Position numbers and translations under genes: made by a program. A stretch of 64,000 nt of DNA from Dactylosporangium vinaceum (GTDB lineage Bacteria; Actinomycetota; Actinomycetes; Mycobacteriales; Micromonosporaceae): assembly GCF_019904175.1 (NCBI RefSeq), contig NZ_CP061913.1:1922001-1986000 (forward strand). The letters are read 5' to 3'. The notes beneath the pieces were generated by a model. It saw nothing but the letters and a program-made list of their open reading frames with translations, searched no databases and was not told the origin of the DNA. Each line of letters begins with the position of its first letter. Positions within the stretch are counted from its first letter, which is position 1. Shown in pieces: positions 38,701 through 46,601 of the stretch.

Positions 38701-38973
38701 TCGGTCCGCGTCCGCGCGTACTGCGGCAGGTCGGTTTGCGCCCGCGTCCGCGTCCGCGGGTGACGGCGCGGGGTGGGGAGTGGACGCGTCCGCGCGTGAC
38801 GGCGTCGGAGGGGGTGGCGGTGTGGTTGAGCTGGGTGCAGGCGTCGGTGTGGTCGGGCGGGGTGAGGGGGATGGCGTGGACGCCCCTGTGGGGATGGGGG
38901 GCTGGGGTGGGAGGTTCAGGGCCGAGGGCTTCTCCGCGGGCGGCTGTGGCCGCGGGGGCGTCTCGATCGACAT
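35734..38973 (-). CDS. FAD-dependent oxidoreductase with GcvT domain (dimethylglycine/sarcosine dehydrogenase-like)
   Basis: A DAO-type flavoprotein starts at the FAD loop VVIGGGVAGCSIAYHL (about residue 275); the TTWHSAGF His matches the covalent-FAD position of dimethylglycine dehydrogenase. The C-terminal 400 residues are a GcvT-like folate domain (SSFAKLDVRGRDALDLLQRL, GWELYAPTEYVLTLWDLL). The family oxidises N-methyl amines and passes the one-carbon unit to tetrahydrofolate. The first 275 residues are odd: a Pro-rich lead (MSIETPPRPQPP) then many Ala-Asp-Arg units (RADADRPAAV) encoded by the repeat class that fills nearby gaps. If they are not translated, the start is GTG 38181. The gene is divergent from the kinase-like gene that opens the amine cluster. 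Confidence 0.85.
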   Translation of the reverse strand: MSIETPPRPQPPAEKPSALNLPPQPPIPTGASTPSPSPRPTTPTPAPSSTTPPPPPTPSRADASTPHPAPSPADADAGANRPAAVRADADRPTAARADADRPPAAHADADADADPPAVVRADADRAAAVRAGEGADRPAAVRADAGVDTDKPAAVRADAGVDAGAGADKPAAVRADAGVDAERADAGVDVERAAAERPTAARADADHAAAVRAGADLPAAERADAERADADRPAAVRTDADRAAAVRGGAGADRPTAVRADARDVVGDALPASARAVVIGGGVAGCSIAYHLARLGWTDVLLIEQHELTEGTTWHSAGFVGQLRSTVSQTRMIMYSSGLYAELRELTGLDPGWRGVGGLRLATSSERVEELRRQASSAATYGLEMELLGPAATVDRLPLLNVADVRLSGWLPGDGWLEPARLGTALAAGAERLGVRIVTGTRVTGVTVEGGRVRGVVTDAGAVAADVVVNAAGAAAGHVGRLAGVDLPIVPIKHQYVVSAPLSDASTMDIPTVRDPDRIVYFRGADETGLLVGGYVRDPSPWQPEAGAPLDRARTLFEPDMAKFAESWANARHRVPELRALDIARVVHGPEAFTPDGEFLLGETPVAGFWVAAGFCVHGLAAAGGVGKVMAEWIADGTPEYDVSTMDVRRYGRYAGSRRWAGARALDGYSRYYDVVYPGQEWATARPLRRSAVWPRLGELDAALGEKAGWERVNWFGTNADLTPEAQRPKGWAGRNWSPAIAGEVAATARAAGLFDQSSFAKLDVRGRDALDLLQRLCANDVARPTGSLTYTQMLNTRGGIEADLTVTRLGESHFRLVTSTASGVRDADWIRKHALAEDFDVIVDDVTGAYGCLCLWGPRARNILQPLTDTSLAPADFKFMRAVNLFVGPVPVLAQRVTYVGELGWELYAPTEYVLTLWDLLQEAGRPHGMRPAGYRAIDSMRLEKGYRVWGSDLTTDTSPIAAGLATFVQWGKPFLGRDALLAERDAGPPPRVLRCLVLDDPGTVCLGSEPVRINGVPAGRVTSGGFGYRVGASIAYAYLPGDVPTGTPVEVGVFDRWVPAVVRQDPLYDPKMSRIRA
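38184..38760. repeat. GCGTCCGCG repeats inside or before the oxidoreductase gene
   Basis: Units of CGCGCACTGCGGCAGGTCGGTCCGCGTC type, in-frame with the downstream enzyme on the minus strand, occur about 20 times with 18-36 bp spacing. They encode RADADRPAAV-like peptide and have the same core as the intergenic minisatellites. Confidence 0.75.
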
Positions 38974-39185
38974 CGTGTGATTGTGGCCCAATACCACACG
39001 GCGGAAAAGGTCTGAACATGTGCCACTTGTTTCCGGGGAGTAAACGTGAGGATCGCTCTTGACGTGCGCCTGACGGCGGCGTTAACTCGGTGCCACCATG
39101 ACGCCGATCACTAGAGAACAGCCGGGCTAAAGGACTGGCTTCGTCTCTATTCGGCCGGCGGATCGCGGCGAAGGGGCCCGGAGCC

Positions 39186-40139
39186 ATGAGTGCGGTGCCG
39201 TCCATCGCGGACCTGCTGGAGCGGGTTCCGTCGTGGGTGGGGCGCGCGGTCGAGTGGCAGCGGTTGCAGGGCGGGCTTTCCCATCACGTGTACCGGGTCG
39301 ATGTCGATCAGGTGCCCTATGTGCTGCGGGTGCTGGAGCCGCAGGTGTCCGCGGTCGGGCTCGGGATCGCGCCCGCGCGGGAGATCGCCAACACCGAGAC
39401 GGCCGCGGAGAGTGTCGGGCCGCAGGTGTACGCCACGCTGCCCGACGTCCCCGCGATTGTGCTGGAGTTCCTGCCCGGGCGCACGCTCGCGGCGGCGGAC
39501 GTGCGCCGGCCCGTGGTGATTCCTGCGCTGGCCGAGGCCTGCCGGCGGTTGCACGCGGGGCCGGCGTTCGGCAACGACTTCGACATCTTCGGCAAGCGGG
39601 CGGAGCTGCTGGAGGTGTGCCGGCGCAACGACCTGCCGCTGCCCGACGGCTACCGCGACGGGGACTCCACAGTGGACGCGGTGCGGGAGGCGCTCGACGA
39701 GCGTCCGCTCAGAGCCGTGCCCTGCCACAACGACCTGCTCGCGGAGAACTTCATCGCCACGTCCAGCGGCGTGCGCATCATCGACTACCAGCTCTCCGGC
39801 AACAACGACCCAGCGTTCGAGCTCGGCGACATCGCCGCCGAGGCGGATTATGACCCGGACCTCACCGGCCTGCTCGCCGAGGCGTACTTCGGCGAGGAGC
39901 TCAGCCCTGCGCTGCTGGCGCGGGTCCGGCTGTTCCACATCGCGTCCAACGTGACCTGGGCCCTGTGGTTCACCGTCCACCATGGACTCCTCGCCGCCGC
40001 CCGCGGTGAGGACCTGGCGGGCTTCGACTACGCGGCGGAGGCGGCCGACAAGTGGGGGCAGGCGCGCGACGCGCTCGCCGACCCCGCGCTCGGGCGCCTG
40101 CTGGGCACGGTGACCGGAAGGAACACCATCACCCCCTAA
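39186..40139 (+). CDS. phosphotransferase of the choline/ethanolamine kinase type
   Basis: A 317-residue APH-fold kinase. The catalytic loop CHNDLLAENF (Brenner motif, H-N-D-x5-N) is near residue 180 and the metal motif is IDYQLSGNNDPAFELGD, the form seen in choline and ethanolamine kinases rather than aminoglycoside kinases. ATP-lobe residues VPYVLRVLEP precede it. It probably phosphorylates an amino alcohol in the cytosol. ATG 39186 follows GGCCCGGAGCC. The permease gene starts 22 bp after its end, so the two are co-transcribed. Confidence 0.87.
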   Translation: MSAVPSIADLLERVPSWVGRAVEWQRLQGGLSHHVYRVDVDQVPYVLRVLEPQVSAVGLGIAPAREIANTETAAESVGPQVYATLPDVPAIVLEFLPGRTLAAADVRRPVVIPALAEACRRLHAGPAFGNDFDIFGKRAELLEVCRRNDLPLPDGYRDGDSTVDAVREALDERPLRAVPCHNDLLAENFIATSSGVRIIDYQLSGNNDPAFELGDIAAEADYDPDLTGLLAEAYFGEELSPALLARVRLFHIASNVTWALWFTVHHGLLAAARGEDLAGFDYAAEAADKWGQARDALADPALGRLLGTVTGRNTITP

Positions 40140-40160
40140 ATTCCTCACCGAGGAGGTGCC

Positions 40161-41747
40161 ATGTCGGCATCGCCGACCCAGGCCGGCCTACCGATCCCGG
40201 ACGACGACGAGAAGCGGCTCGCCGAACTGGGTTACAAGCAGGAACTGCGGCGCAAGTGGAGCGGGTTCTCCAACTTCGCAATCTCGTTCTCCATCATCTC
40301 GATCCTCGCGGGCTGCTTCACGACGTTCGGTCAGGCCTGGATGAACGGCGGCCCGATCGCCATCTCATGGGGCTGGCCGCTCATCTCGATCTTCATCCTG
40401 ATCATCGGCTTCTGCATGTCGGAGCTGGTGTCGGCGTTCCCGACGGCGGGCGGCATCTACTGGTGGGCCGCCAAGATGGGCAAGCCGGTGCACGGCTGGT
40501 TCACCGGCTGGCTCAACCTCGTCGGGCTGGTCGCGGTCACCGCGTCGGTCGACTACGGCTGCGCCACGTTCCTCAGCTACGTCCTGGACGCCTACAGCGG
40601 CTGGGACAGCACCAACCTCAACCTGACGTTCCTGCTGTTCGTGGTGATCCTGGCCGCGCACGTGGCCATCAACATCTGGGGTCACCAGATCATCGACGTG
40701 CTGCAGAACGTGTCGGTGTGGTGGCACGTGGCGGGCGCGGCCGCGGTCGTGCTCATCCTGGTCCTCGTGCCCGAGCGGCACCAGAGCCTGTCCTTCGTGT
40801 TCACCGAGCGATTCAACAACTCCGGCTACTCCGACAGCACCTACTGGTTCCTCGTCCTGCCCTTCGGGTTCCTGCTCACGCAGTACACCATCACGGGCTT
40901 TGATGCTTGTGCCCACGTCTCCGAGGAGACGATCGGCGCCTCGAAGGCGGCCGCGCGGGGGCTGTGGCAGTCGATCTTCTACTCGGCGATCGGCGGCTGG
41001 ATCCTGCTGCTGGCGTTCCTCTTCGCCGCGACGAACGTCGACGCGATCAACGCGGCCAGCGGCAGTTCGGTCGCCGTCTTCGCGACGTCCCTGAGCCCCG
41101 GCTTCTACAAGGCGGTCATCCTCATCTCCACCATCGGGCAGTTCTTCTGCGGCATGAGCTGCGTGACGAGCATGTCCCGGATGACGTACGCGTTCAGCCG
41201 CGACCGCGCCGTGCCGGGCTGGCGGCTGTGGTCCAAGGTGGACCGCAACGGCACGCCGGTCAACGCCATCATCGGCGCGGCGATCGCGGGTGGCGTGCTG
41301 ACGCTGCCCGCGCTGTACAAGAGCCCGACCGGCGCGCCGACCGCGTTCTACGCCGTCGTCTCCGTCGCCGTCATCGGGCTGTACGTCGCGTTCCTCATCC
41401 CGATCTACCTGCGGCTGCGGATGGGCGACCGGTTCGTCCCCGGGCCGTGGACGCTCGGCAGCAAGTACAAGGTGCTCGGCTGGATCGCGGTGGCGGAGAT
41501 CGTCGTCGTGTCGATCTACTTCATCCTGCCGTTCACGCCGACCGCGATCCCGGGCAACGAGGGCTTCACCTGGACCGCTGTCAACTACGCACCGCTGGCA
41601 CTGCTCATCGTGATCGGCGGCGCGGCGGTGTGGTGGTTCGCATCGGCGCGGCAGTGGTTCAAGGGCCCGATCCGGACCATCGACCAGGCCCTGGCCGAGG
41701 ACACCGCGGTGGCGGCGGGCGACGCGCCCGCGCCGAACGAGCACTAG
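40161..41747 (+). CDS. APC family amino acid/amine permease
   Basis: A 528-residue transporter with 12 hydrophobic segments. The family start is clear: GYKQELRRKWSGFSNFAISFSIISILAGCFTTFGQAW, followed by GGIYWWAAKMG and the FDACAHVSEETIGASKAAARGLWQSIF consensus. This is the GABA/choline/ethanolamine-permease-like branch of the APC superfamily. It presumably imports the amine degraded by the genes that follow. AGGAGGTG precedes the ATG. A hairpin (41762-41787) lies just after it. Confidence 0.92.
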   Translation: MSASPTQAGLPIPDDDEKRLAELGYKQELRRKWSGFSNFAISFSIISILAGCFTTFGQAWMNGGPIAISWGWPLISIFILIIGFCMSELVSAFPTAGGIYWWAAKMGKPVHGWFTGWLNLVGLVAVTASVDYGCATFLSYVLDAYSGWDSTNLNLTFLLFVVILAAHVAINIWGHQIIDVLQNVSVWWHVAGAAAVVLILVLVPERHQSLSFVFTERFNNSGYSDSTYWFLVLPFGFLLTQYTITGFDACAHVSEETIGASKAAARGLWQSIFYSAIGGWILLLAFLFAATNVDAINAASGSSVAVFATSLSPGFYKAVILISTIGQFFCGMSCVTSMSRMTYAFSRDRAVPGWRLWSKVDRNGTPVNAIIGAAIAGGVLTLPALYKSPTGAPTAFYAVVSVAVIGLYVAFLIPIYLRLRMGDRFVPGPWTLGSKYKVLGWIAVAEIVVVSIYFILPFTPTAIPGNEGFTWTAVNYAPLALLIVIGGAAVWWFASARQWFKGPIRTIDQALAEDTAVAAGDAPAPNEH

Positions 41748-41761
41748 GGGATGATGGTCTT

Positions 41762-41787
41762 CGGGCCGGTCCTTCCGGGCCGGCCCG
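41762..41787 (+). terminator. hairpin after the permease gene
   Basis: CGGGCCGG (41762-41769) pairs fully with CCGGCCCG (41780-41787) across a 10-base loop. No T-run; it may attenuate read-through into the regulator gene. Confidence 0.5.
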
Positions 41788-41808
41788 CAGACCTATCGGG
41801 GAGGTCGG

Positions 41809-42564
41809 ATGCCGGTGGCGACGGAGCCGCTTTCGGGCGTGCCGATGTGGCGCCCGGTCCGGGGCGGCAACGCCTTCGAGATCACCGTCGCCCGGCTGGC
41901 CCAGGCGATCCGGCTCGGCCTCGTGCCGGTCGGCGAACGGCTCCCGCCCGAGCGGGAACTGGCCGAGCGGCTGCAGGTCAGCCGGGTGACCCTGCGGGAG
42001 GCGATCGCGGCGCTGCGCGAGGCCGGGTTCCTGGAGTCGCGCCGCGGCCGCTCCGGCGGCACGTTCGTGGTCCGGGCGACAGGCGACGCCGGCGAGCCCG
42101 GGCGCGAGCGCAACCCGGTCCAGGACGCGGCCACGCTGGCCCGGGAGATGGGCGACGCGCTGCACGACGCGCTCGACTTCCGCCGGGTGCTGGAGCCGGG
42201 CGCGGCCGCGCTGGCCGCCACCCGCGCGCTGTCGGCATCCGACCGGCAGCACCTGGTCGCGTGCCTGAGCGCCGCGCGGACGCGGGACCCGCTGACCCGC
42301 CGGGTCAACGACTCGCGGCTGCACCTGGCGATCGCGGCGGCCGGCGGCTCCACGTCGGTGGCGGCGTCGATCGCGGACGTGCAGCTGCGCCTGGACCGGC
42401 TGCTGGCCGCGATCCCGGTGCTGCGGCGCAACCTGGACCACTCCGATGCCCAGCACGAGCGGGTGGTCGAGGCGATCCTGGCGGGCGACCCGGCGGTGGC
42501 CCGCATCGAGATGGAAGAGCACTGTGACGCCACCGCGGCGCTGCTGCGCGGTCTGCTGGGCTGA
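41809..42564 (+). CDS. FadR-subfamily GntR regulator
   Basis: A 251-residue regulator. Winged helix (residues 15-75): AQAIRLGLVPVGERLPPERELAERLQVSRVTLREAIAALREAGFLESRRGR. The C-terminal FCD domain has the helical bundle with DFRRVLEPGAAALAA, LHLAIAAAGG and HERVVEAILAGD, which carry the usual metal-binding residues. It lies inside the amine cluster and is the likely repressor of it. Paired GGTTTGTT sites follow just downstream, before the ligase gene. Confidence 0.92.
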   Translation: MPVATEPLSGVPMWRPVRGGNAFEITVARLAQAIRLGLVPVGERLPPERELAERLQVSRVTLREAIAALREAGFLESRRGRSGGTFVVRATGDAGEPGRERNPVQDAATLAREMGDALHDALDFRRVLEPGAAALAATRALSASDRQHLVACLSAARTRDPLTRRVNDSRLHLAIAAAGGSTSVAASIADVQLRLDRLLAAIPVLRRNLDHSDAQHERVVEAILAGDPAVARIEMEEHCDATAALLRGLLG

Positions 42565-42586
42565 GCGCGCGGACGCGTACCAAATA

Positions 42587-42629
42587 TTGCGCGGTTTGTT
42601 GGGTTGAGCTTATGGTTTGTTTCTAGACC
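42587..42629 (+). promoter_or_regulatory. promoter and regulator sites before the GlnA-like gene
   Basis: TTGCGC (42587-42592) with 18 bp to TATGGT (42611-42616) reads as a promoter in an AT-rich patch. GGTTTGTT occurs at 42593-42600 and 42614-42621, exactly 21 bp (two helical turns) apart, and GGTTTGTTTCTAGACC (42614-42629) has GGT/ACC ends like FadR-type GntR operators. Confidence 0.55.
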
Positions 42630-42644
42630 TTTTAGGGGTAGCGG

Positions 42645-44006
42645 ATGTTGAGCGTTGAGCAGCTGCGCATCGCCGTGAACGATGGCGATATCGACACTGT
42701 CGTCGTGGCGGTCACGGACATGCAGGGGCGGTTGCAGGGCAAGCGCTTCCACGCCGCGCACTTCCTGAACGACGTCGTCGCGCACGGCACCGAGGGCTGC
42801 AACTACCTGCTGGCCGTCGACGTCGACATGAACACCGTCGACGGCTACGCGATGTCCTCCTGGTCCGGCGGCTACGGCGACTTCGCGATGATCCCGGACT
42901 TCGCCACGATGCGGCGCGTACCCTGGCTCCCGGGCACCGCGCTGGTCCTCGCCGACCTGCAACTGCTCGACGGCTCGCCGGTCACCGTGTCGCCGCGGCA
43001 GGTGCTGCAGGCCCAGCTGGGCGCGCTGCGCGAGGCCGGGTACTCCGCCTACACCGGCACGGAGCTGGAGTTCATCGCGTTCCGGGAGTCCTACGAGGAC
43101 GCGTTCCGGCAGGGGTACCGCAACCTCACGCCCGTGACGCTGTTCAACTCCGACTACTCGCTGCTGCAGACGGCCCGGGTCGAGCCGCTGCTGCGCCGCA
43201 TCCGCAATGACATGGCGGCGGCCGGGCTGACCCCGGAGAGCGCGAAGGGCGAGTGCAACCTCGGGCAGCTGGAGATCGCCTTCCGGTACGACGCCGCGCT
43301 GCCCAACGCCGACGGGCACGTGCTGTACAAGAACGGGGCCAAGGAGATCGCCGCTCAGGAGGGCGTCTCGATCACGTTCATGGCCAAGCCGAACGCGCGG
43401 GAGGGCAACTCCTGCCACATCCACTTCTCGCTGCGCTCCGTCGGCGGTCCCGCTGACGGGCGCCCCGCGGTCGCGGGCGACGGCGAGCACGGCGTGTCCC
43501 CGATGTTCCGCAGCGCGATGGCCGGGATCCTCGCCACGATGCGCGAGTTCACGCTGTTCTACGCGCCCAACATCAACTCGTACAAGCGCTTCCAGGCCGG
43601 CTCCTTCGCGCCGACCGCTGTGCGCTGGGGCCTGGACAACCGCACCTGCGCGCTGCGCCTCGTCGGGCACGGCCCGGGCATGCGGGTCGAGAACCGGGTG
43701 CCGGGGGCGGACGTGAACCCCTATCTCGCCATCGCCGCCCTGTGCGCGGGCGCGCTGCACGGCATCCGCAACGGCCTGGAGCTCGAGGACGTGTACACCG
43801 GCAACGCCTACGAGGACGCGTCCGCGCCCCGGGTGCCGGCCACGCTGCGCGAGGCGCTCGCGCTCTGGGAGGACAGCGCGGCCGCGCGGGAGGCGTTCGG
43901 GGAGGACGTCGTCGCCCATTACGCCAACATGGCGCGCATCGAACTGGCAGCGTTTGATGCGGCGGTCACGGACTGGGAGCTCACGCGCGGTTTCGAACGG
44001 CTCTAG
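42645..44006 (+). CDS. glutamine synthetase-like gamma-glutamylamine ligase (GlnA4 type)
   Basis: A 453-residue glutamine-synthetase-fold ligase. Visible are the beta-grasp start (VVVAVTDMQGRLQGKRF), ELEFIAFRESYEDAF, the ATP/metal loops GECNLGQLEIAFRY and KEIAAQEGVSITFMAKP, NSCHIHFSL, and VRWGLDNRTCALRLV. It lacks the adenylylation-site region of GlnA. The neighbours match mycobacterial glnA4-aldC-SDR-amidotransferase order beside mapB; GlnA4 of Streptomyces is described as a gamma-glutamylethanolamide synthetase. It likely joins glutamate to ethanolamine or a related amine. ATG follows AGGGGTAGCGG. Confidence 0.88.
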   Translation: MLSVEQLRIAVNDGDIDTVVVAVTDMQGRLQGKRFHAAHFLNDVVAHGTEGCNYLLAVDVDMNTVDGYAMSSWSGGYGDFAMIPDFATMRRVPWLPGTALVLADLQLLDGSPVTVSPRQVLQAQLGALREAGYSAYTGTELEFIAFRESYEDAFRQGYRNLTPVTLFNSDYSLLQTARVEPLLRRIRNDMAAAGLTPESAKGECNLGQLEIAFRYDAALPNADGHVLYKNGAKEIAAQEGVSITFMAKPNAREGNSCHIHFSLRSVGGPADGRPAVAGDGEHGVSPMFRSAMAGILATMREFTLFYAPNINSYKRFQAGSFAPTAVRWGLDNRTCALRLVGHGPGMRVENRVPGADVNPYLAIAALCAGALHGIRNGLELEDVYTGNAYEDASAPRVPATLREALALWEDSAAAREAFGEDVVAHYANMARIELAAFDAAVTDWELTRGFERL

Positions 44007-44050
44007 GCCCTCCGTTCGAGGGTCTGGCTTCATGAGGGGTTGGCATCACC

Positions 44051-45406
44051 ATGCACGACGTCATCTCGCCGGTCGATGAGCAGGTCGTCGCGACGGTACC
44101 GTCGCTGACCGAGGCTGAGACCGACGTCGCCATCGAGCGCGCGCACGCCGCGTTCGCCACGTGGCGGGCCGTGTCGCCGGGCGACCGCGCGCGCCTGCTG
44201 CGCCGCTTCGCCGCCGTGGTCGATGCGCACAACGAGGAGCTGGCCCAGCTCGAGGTCCGCAACGCCGGGCACACCATCGGCAACGCGCGGTGGGAGGCCG
44301 GCAACGTCCGCGACGTCCTCGACTACTACGCGGGCGCGCCCGAGCGGCTCAGCGGCCGCCAGATCCCGGTCGCCGGCGGGCTCGACGTCACCTTCTACGA
44401 GCCGCTCGGCGTCGTCGGCGTCATCGTGCCGTGGAACTTCCCGATGCCGATCGCCGGCTGGGGCTTCGCGCCCGCGCTGGCCGCGGGCAACACCGTGGTC
44501 CTCAAGCCGGCCGAGCTCACGCCGCTCACGGCGATCCGCATCGGCGAGCTGGCCTTGGAGGCGGGTCTTCCCAAAGACGTTTTGACGGTACTTCCGGGAA
44601 AAGGGTCGATCGTCGGGCAGCGCTTCGTCACCAACCCGCTCGTGCGCAAGGTGTGTTTCACCGGCTCAACCGAGGTCGGCAAGCGGATCATGGCCGGCTG
44701 CGCCGAGCAGGTGAAGCGGGTGACGCTGGAGCTGGGCGGGAAGAGCTCCAACATTGTCTTCGCCGACGCCGATCTGGCCCGGGCCGCCGCGTCCGCGCCC
44801 GGCTCCGTGTTCGACAACGCCGGCCAGGACTGCTGCGCGCGGTCGCGGCTGCTGGTGCAGGCGAGCGTGTACGACGAGTTCATGGCCCTCCTGGAGCAGT
44901 CAGTGAAGGCGTTCCGGTGCGAGGACCCCTCCCTGGAGTCGGCGCAGATGGGCCCGCTGATCTCGGCCGGCCAGCGCGACAGCGTCCGCTCCTACGTGGA
45001 CGACTCCGCGGTGGCGTTCCGCGGCAGCGCGCCCGAGGGCCCCGGCTACTGGATGGCGCCGACAGTGCTCACCGCCGCGTCCGCGCGCGACCGGCACTGG
45101 CGCGAGGAGATCTTCGGGCCCGTCCTGTCGGTGCTGCCGTTCGCCGACGAGGAGGAGGCGGTCCGGCTGGCCAACGACACCGAGTACGGCCTCTCCGGCT
45201 CGATCTGGACCCGTGACCTCGGCCGCGGCATCCGCGTGGCCCGCGGCGTGGAGACCGGTGCGCTCAGCGTCAACTCGCATTCGTCGGTGCGGTACTGGAC
45301 CCCGTTCGGCGGCGTCAAACAGAGCGGCCTCGGCCGCGAGCTCGGCCCGGACGCGGTCGCCGCGTTCTGCGAAGTCAAGAACGTCTTCTTCAGCACGGAG
45401 GTATAG
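44051..45406 (+). CDS. aldehyde dehydrogenase
   Basis: A 451-residue NAD(P)-dependent aldehyde dehydrogenase. VIVPWNFPMPIAGW, the cofactor loop FTGSTEVGK, catalytic Glu in LELGGKSSNIV and catalytic Cys in NAGQDCCARSR, then EEIFGPVLSVLPF are all intact. Within this cluster it would oxidise the gamma-glutamyl-amino-aldehyde intermediate to the acid. ATG 44051 is 45 bp after the ligase and the next SDR starts at once after its stop. Confidence 0.94.
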   Translation: MHDVISPVDEQVVATVPSLTEAETDVAIERAHAAFATWRAVSPGDRARLLRRFAAVVDAHNEELAQLEVRNAGHTIGNARWEAGNVRDVLDYYAGAPERLSGRQIPVAGGLDVTFYEPLGVVGVIVPWNFPMPIAGWGFAPALAAGNTVVLKPAELTPLTAIRIGELALEAGLPKDVLTVLPGKGSIVGQRFVTNPLVRKVCFTGSTEVGKRIMAGCAEQVKRVTLELGGKSSNIVFADADLARAAASAPGSVFDNAGQDCCARSRLLVQASVYDEFMALLEQSVKAFRCEDPSLESAQMGPLISAGQRDSVRSYVDDSAVAFRGSAPEGPGYWMAPTVLTAASARDRHWREEIFGPVLSVLPFADEEEAVRLANDTEYGLSGSIWTRDLGRGIRVARGVETGALSVNSHSSVRYWTPFGGVKQSGLGRELGPDAVAAFCEVKNVFFSTEV

Positions 45407-46174
45407 GTGCAGCCACGTCTGCAGGACCGCGTCGCGGTCATCACCGGCGCCGGCAGCGGCATCGGCCTGGCGACCGCCCGGCGTTTCGCGTCCGAGGGCG
45501 CGAAGGTCGTCGCCGTCGACCTGAACGAGGCGGCCGGCAAGGCGGCCGCGCAGGAGGTGGGCGGCGAGTTCGTGGCCGTCGACGTCGCCGACGAGGCCGC
45601 GGTCAAGGCCCTCTTCGACGGCGTCGTCGAGCGCCACGGCCGGCTGGACATCGCCTTCAACAACGCCGGCATCTCACCTCCCGACGACGACTCAATCCTG
45701 GACACCGGGGTCGAGGCGTGGGAGCGCGTGCTGAAGGTCAACGGCACGAGCGTGTACTTCTGCTGCAAGTACGCGATCCCGCACATGCTCGCGCAGGGCA
45801 AGGGCTCGATCATCAACACGGCCAGCTTCGTGGCGCTGCTCGGCGCGGCCACCTCGCAGATCGCCTACACCGCCTCGAAGGGGGCTGTCCTCTCGATGAC
45901 CCGGGAGCTCGGCGTCCAGTTCGCGCGGCAGGGCATCCGGGTCAACGCCCTCTGCCCGGGGCCGATCGCGACGCCGCTGCTCATGGAGCTGTTCGCGAAG
46001 GACCCCGAGCGGGCGCAGCGGCGGCTGGTGCACGTGCCGATGGGGCGGTTCGGGACGCCGGAGGAGATCGCGGGGGCTGTCGCGTTCCTGGCGAGCGACG
46101 ACGCGTCATTCATCACGGCCTCGACGTTCCTGGTGGACGGCGGCATCACGGGCGCTTACGTGACGCCGCTGTAG
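45407..46174 (+). CDS. short-chain dehydrogenase/reductase of the amine cluster
   Basis: A 255-residue classical SDR: TGAGSGIG cofactor loop, VAVDLN (Asp after strand 2, NAD preference), NNAGIS, Ser in NTASF, YTASK catalytic pair, and the C-terminal GIRVNALCPGPIATP and STFLVDGGITGAYV. It begins at GTG immediately after the aldehyde dehydrogenase stop. In an ethanolamine-type route it would oxidise the gamma-glutamyl amino alcohol to the aldehyde; this is inference from gene order. Confidence 0.93.
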   Translation: MQPRLQDRVAVITGAGSGIGLATARRFASEGAKVVAVDLNEAAGKAAAQEVGGEFVAVDVADEAAVKALFDGVVERHGRLDIAFNNAGISPPDDDSILDTGVEAWERVLKVNGTSVYFCCKYAIPHMLAQGKGSIINTASFVALLGAATSQIAYTASKGAVLSMTRELGVQFARQGIRVNALCPGPIATPLLMELFAKDPERAQRRLVHVPMGRFGTPEEIAGAVAFLASDDASFITASTFLVDGGITGAYVTPL

Positions 46175-46601
46175 CTGCCTGCGCGTCCGCGCGGACGCGC
46201 GGACGCGCGGCTTGTGGGCGTGGGCGGCTTGGTATGTCGGTGAGGCGCCAGGCCGCGATGCCGGCACGTCGTCGCGGTGCCGGGGTCGCCGTAGTCGCAG
46301 GGGGCTCGCGGTGCCAGGTCATCGCATCGCCGCGTCGTCGCTGCCCCGCTAGACCCGCTGTCCCGCTGTTCCGCGGCGGCGTGGTCTCGCGGTCTCGCGG
46401 TCTCGCGGTTTGCGGTCCCGCGGTCTCACGGTTTCGCGGTCTCGTGGCGGCGCGGCGTCGTGGCCGCGGCGTCGCGGTGTGCGGTGCGGTCTGGTCGTGG
46501 TCCCGGTGGCTTTTCGTGCGTTGACTGCGACATATGGGACAAAATCGAAGTCGGTGGCTCGGCGGGCCGGGGCGTTACGTACGAGAGAGATGTGAACCAG
46601 G
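46175..46601. repeat. repeat gap, CGCGTCCGCGCGGACGCG and GCGGTCTC units
   Basis: A palindromic cluster of GGACGCG words lies at 46183-46211. At 46381-46443 an 8-9 bp unit, GCGGTCTC, is repeated about six times. A small AT-rich patch at 46520-46550 (TTGACT...GACAAAAT) could hold the promoter of the amidotransferase gene. No gene is supported. Confidence 0.6.

Noticed and set aside
30670..46544. Shared TTTTGTCCCAT word at 30670-30680 and (reverse) 46534-46544 as a common regulator site
   Set aside because: An 11-base match between two places in 64 kb is expected by chance; no further symmetry.
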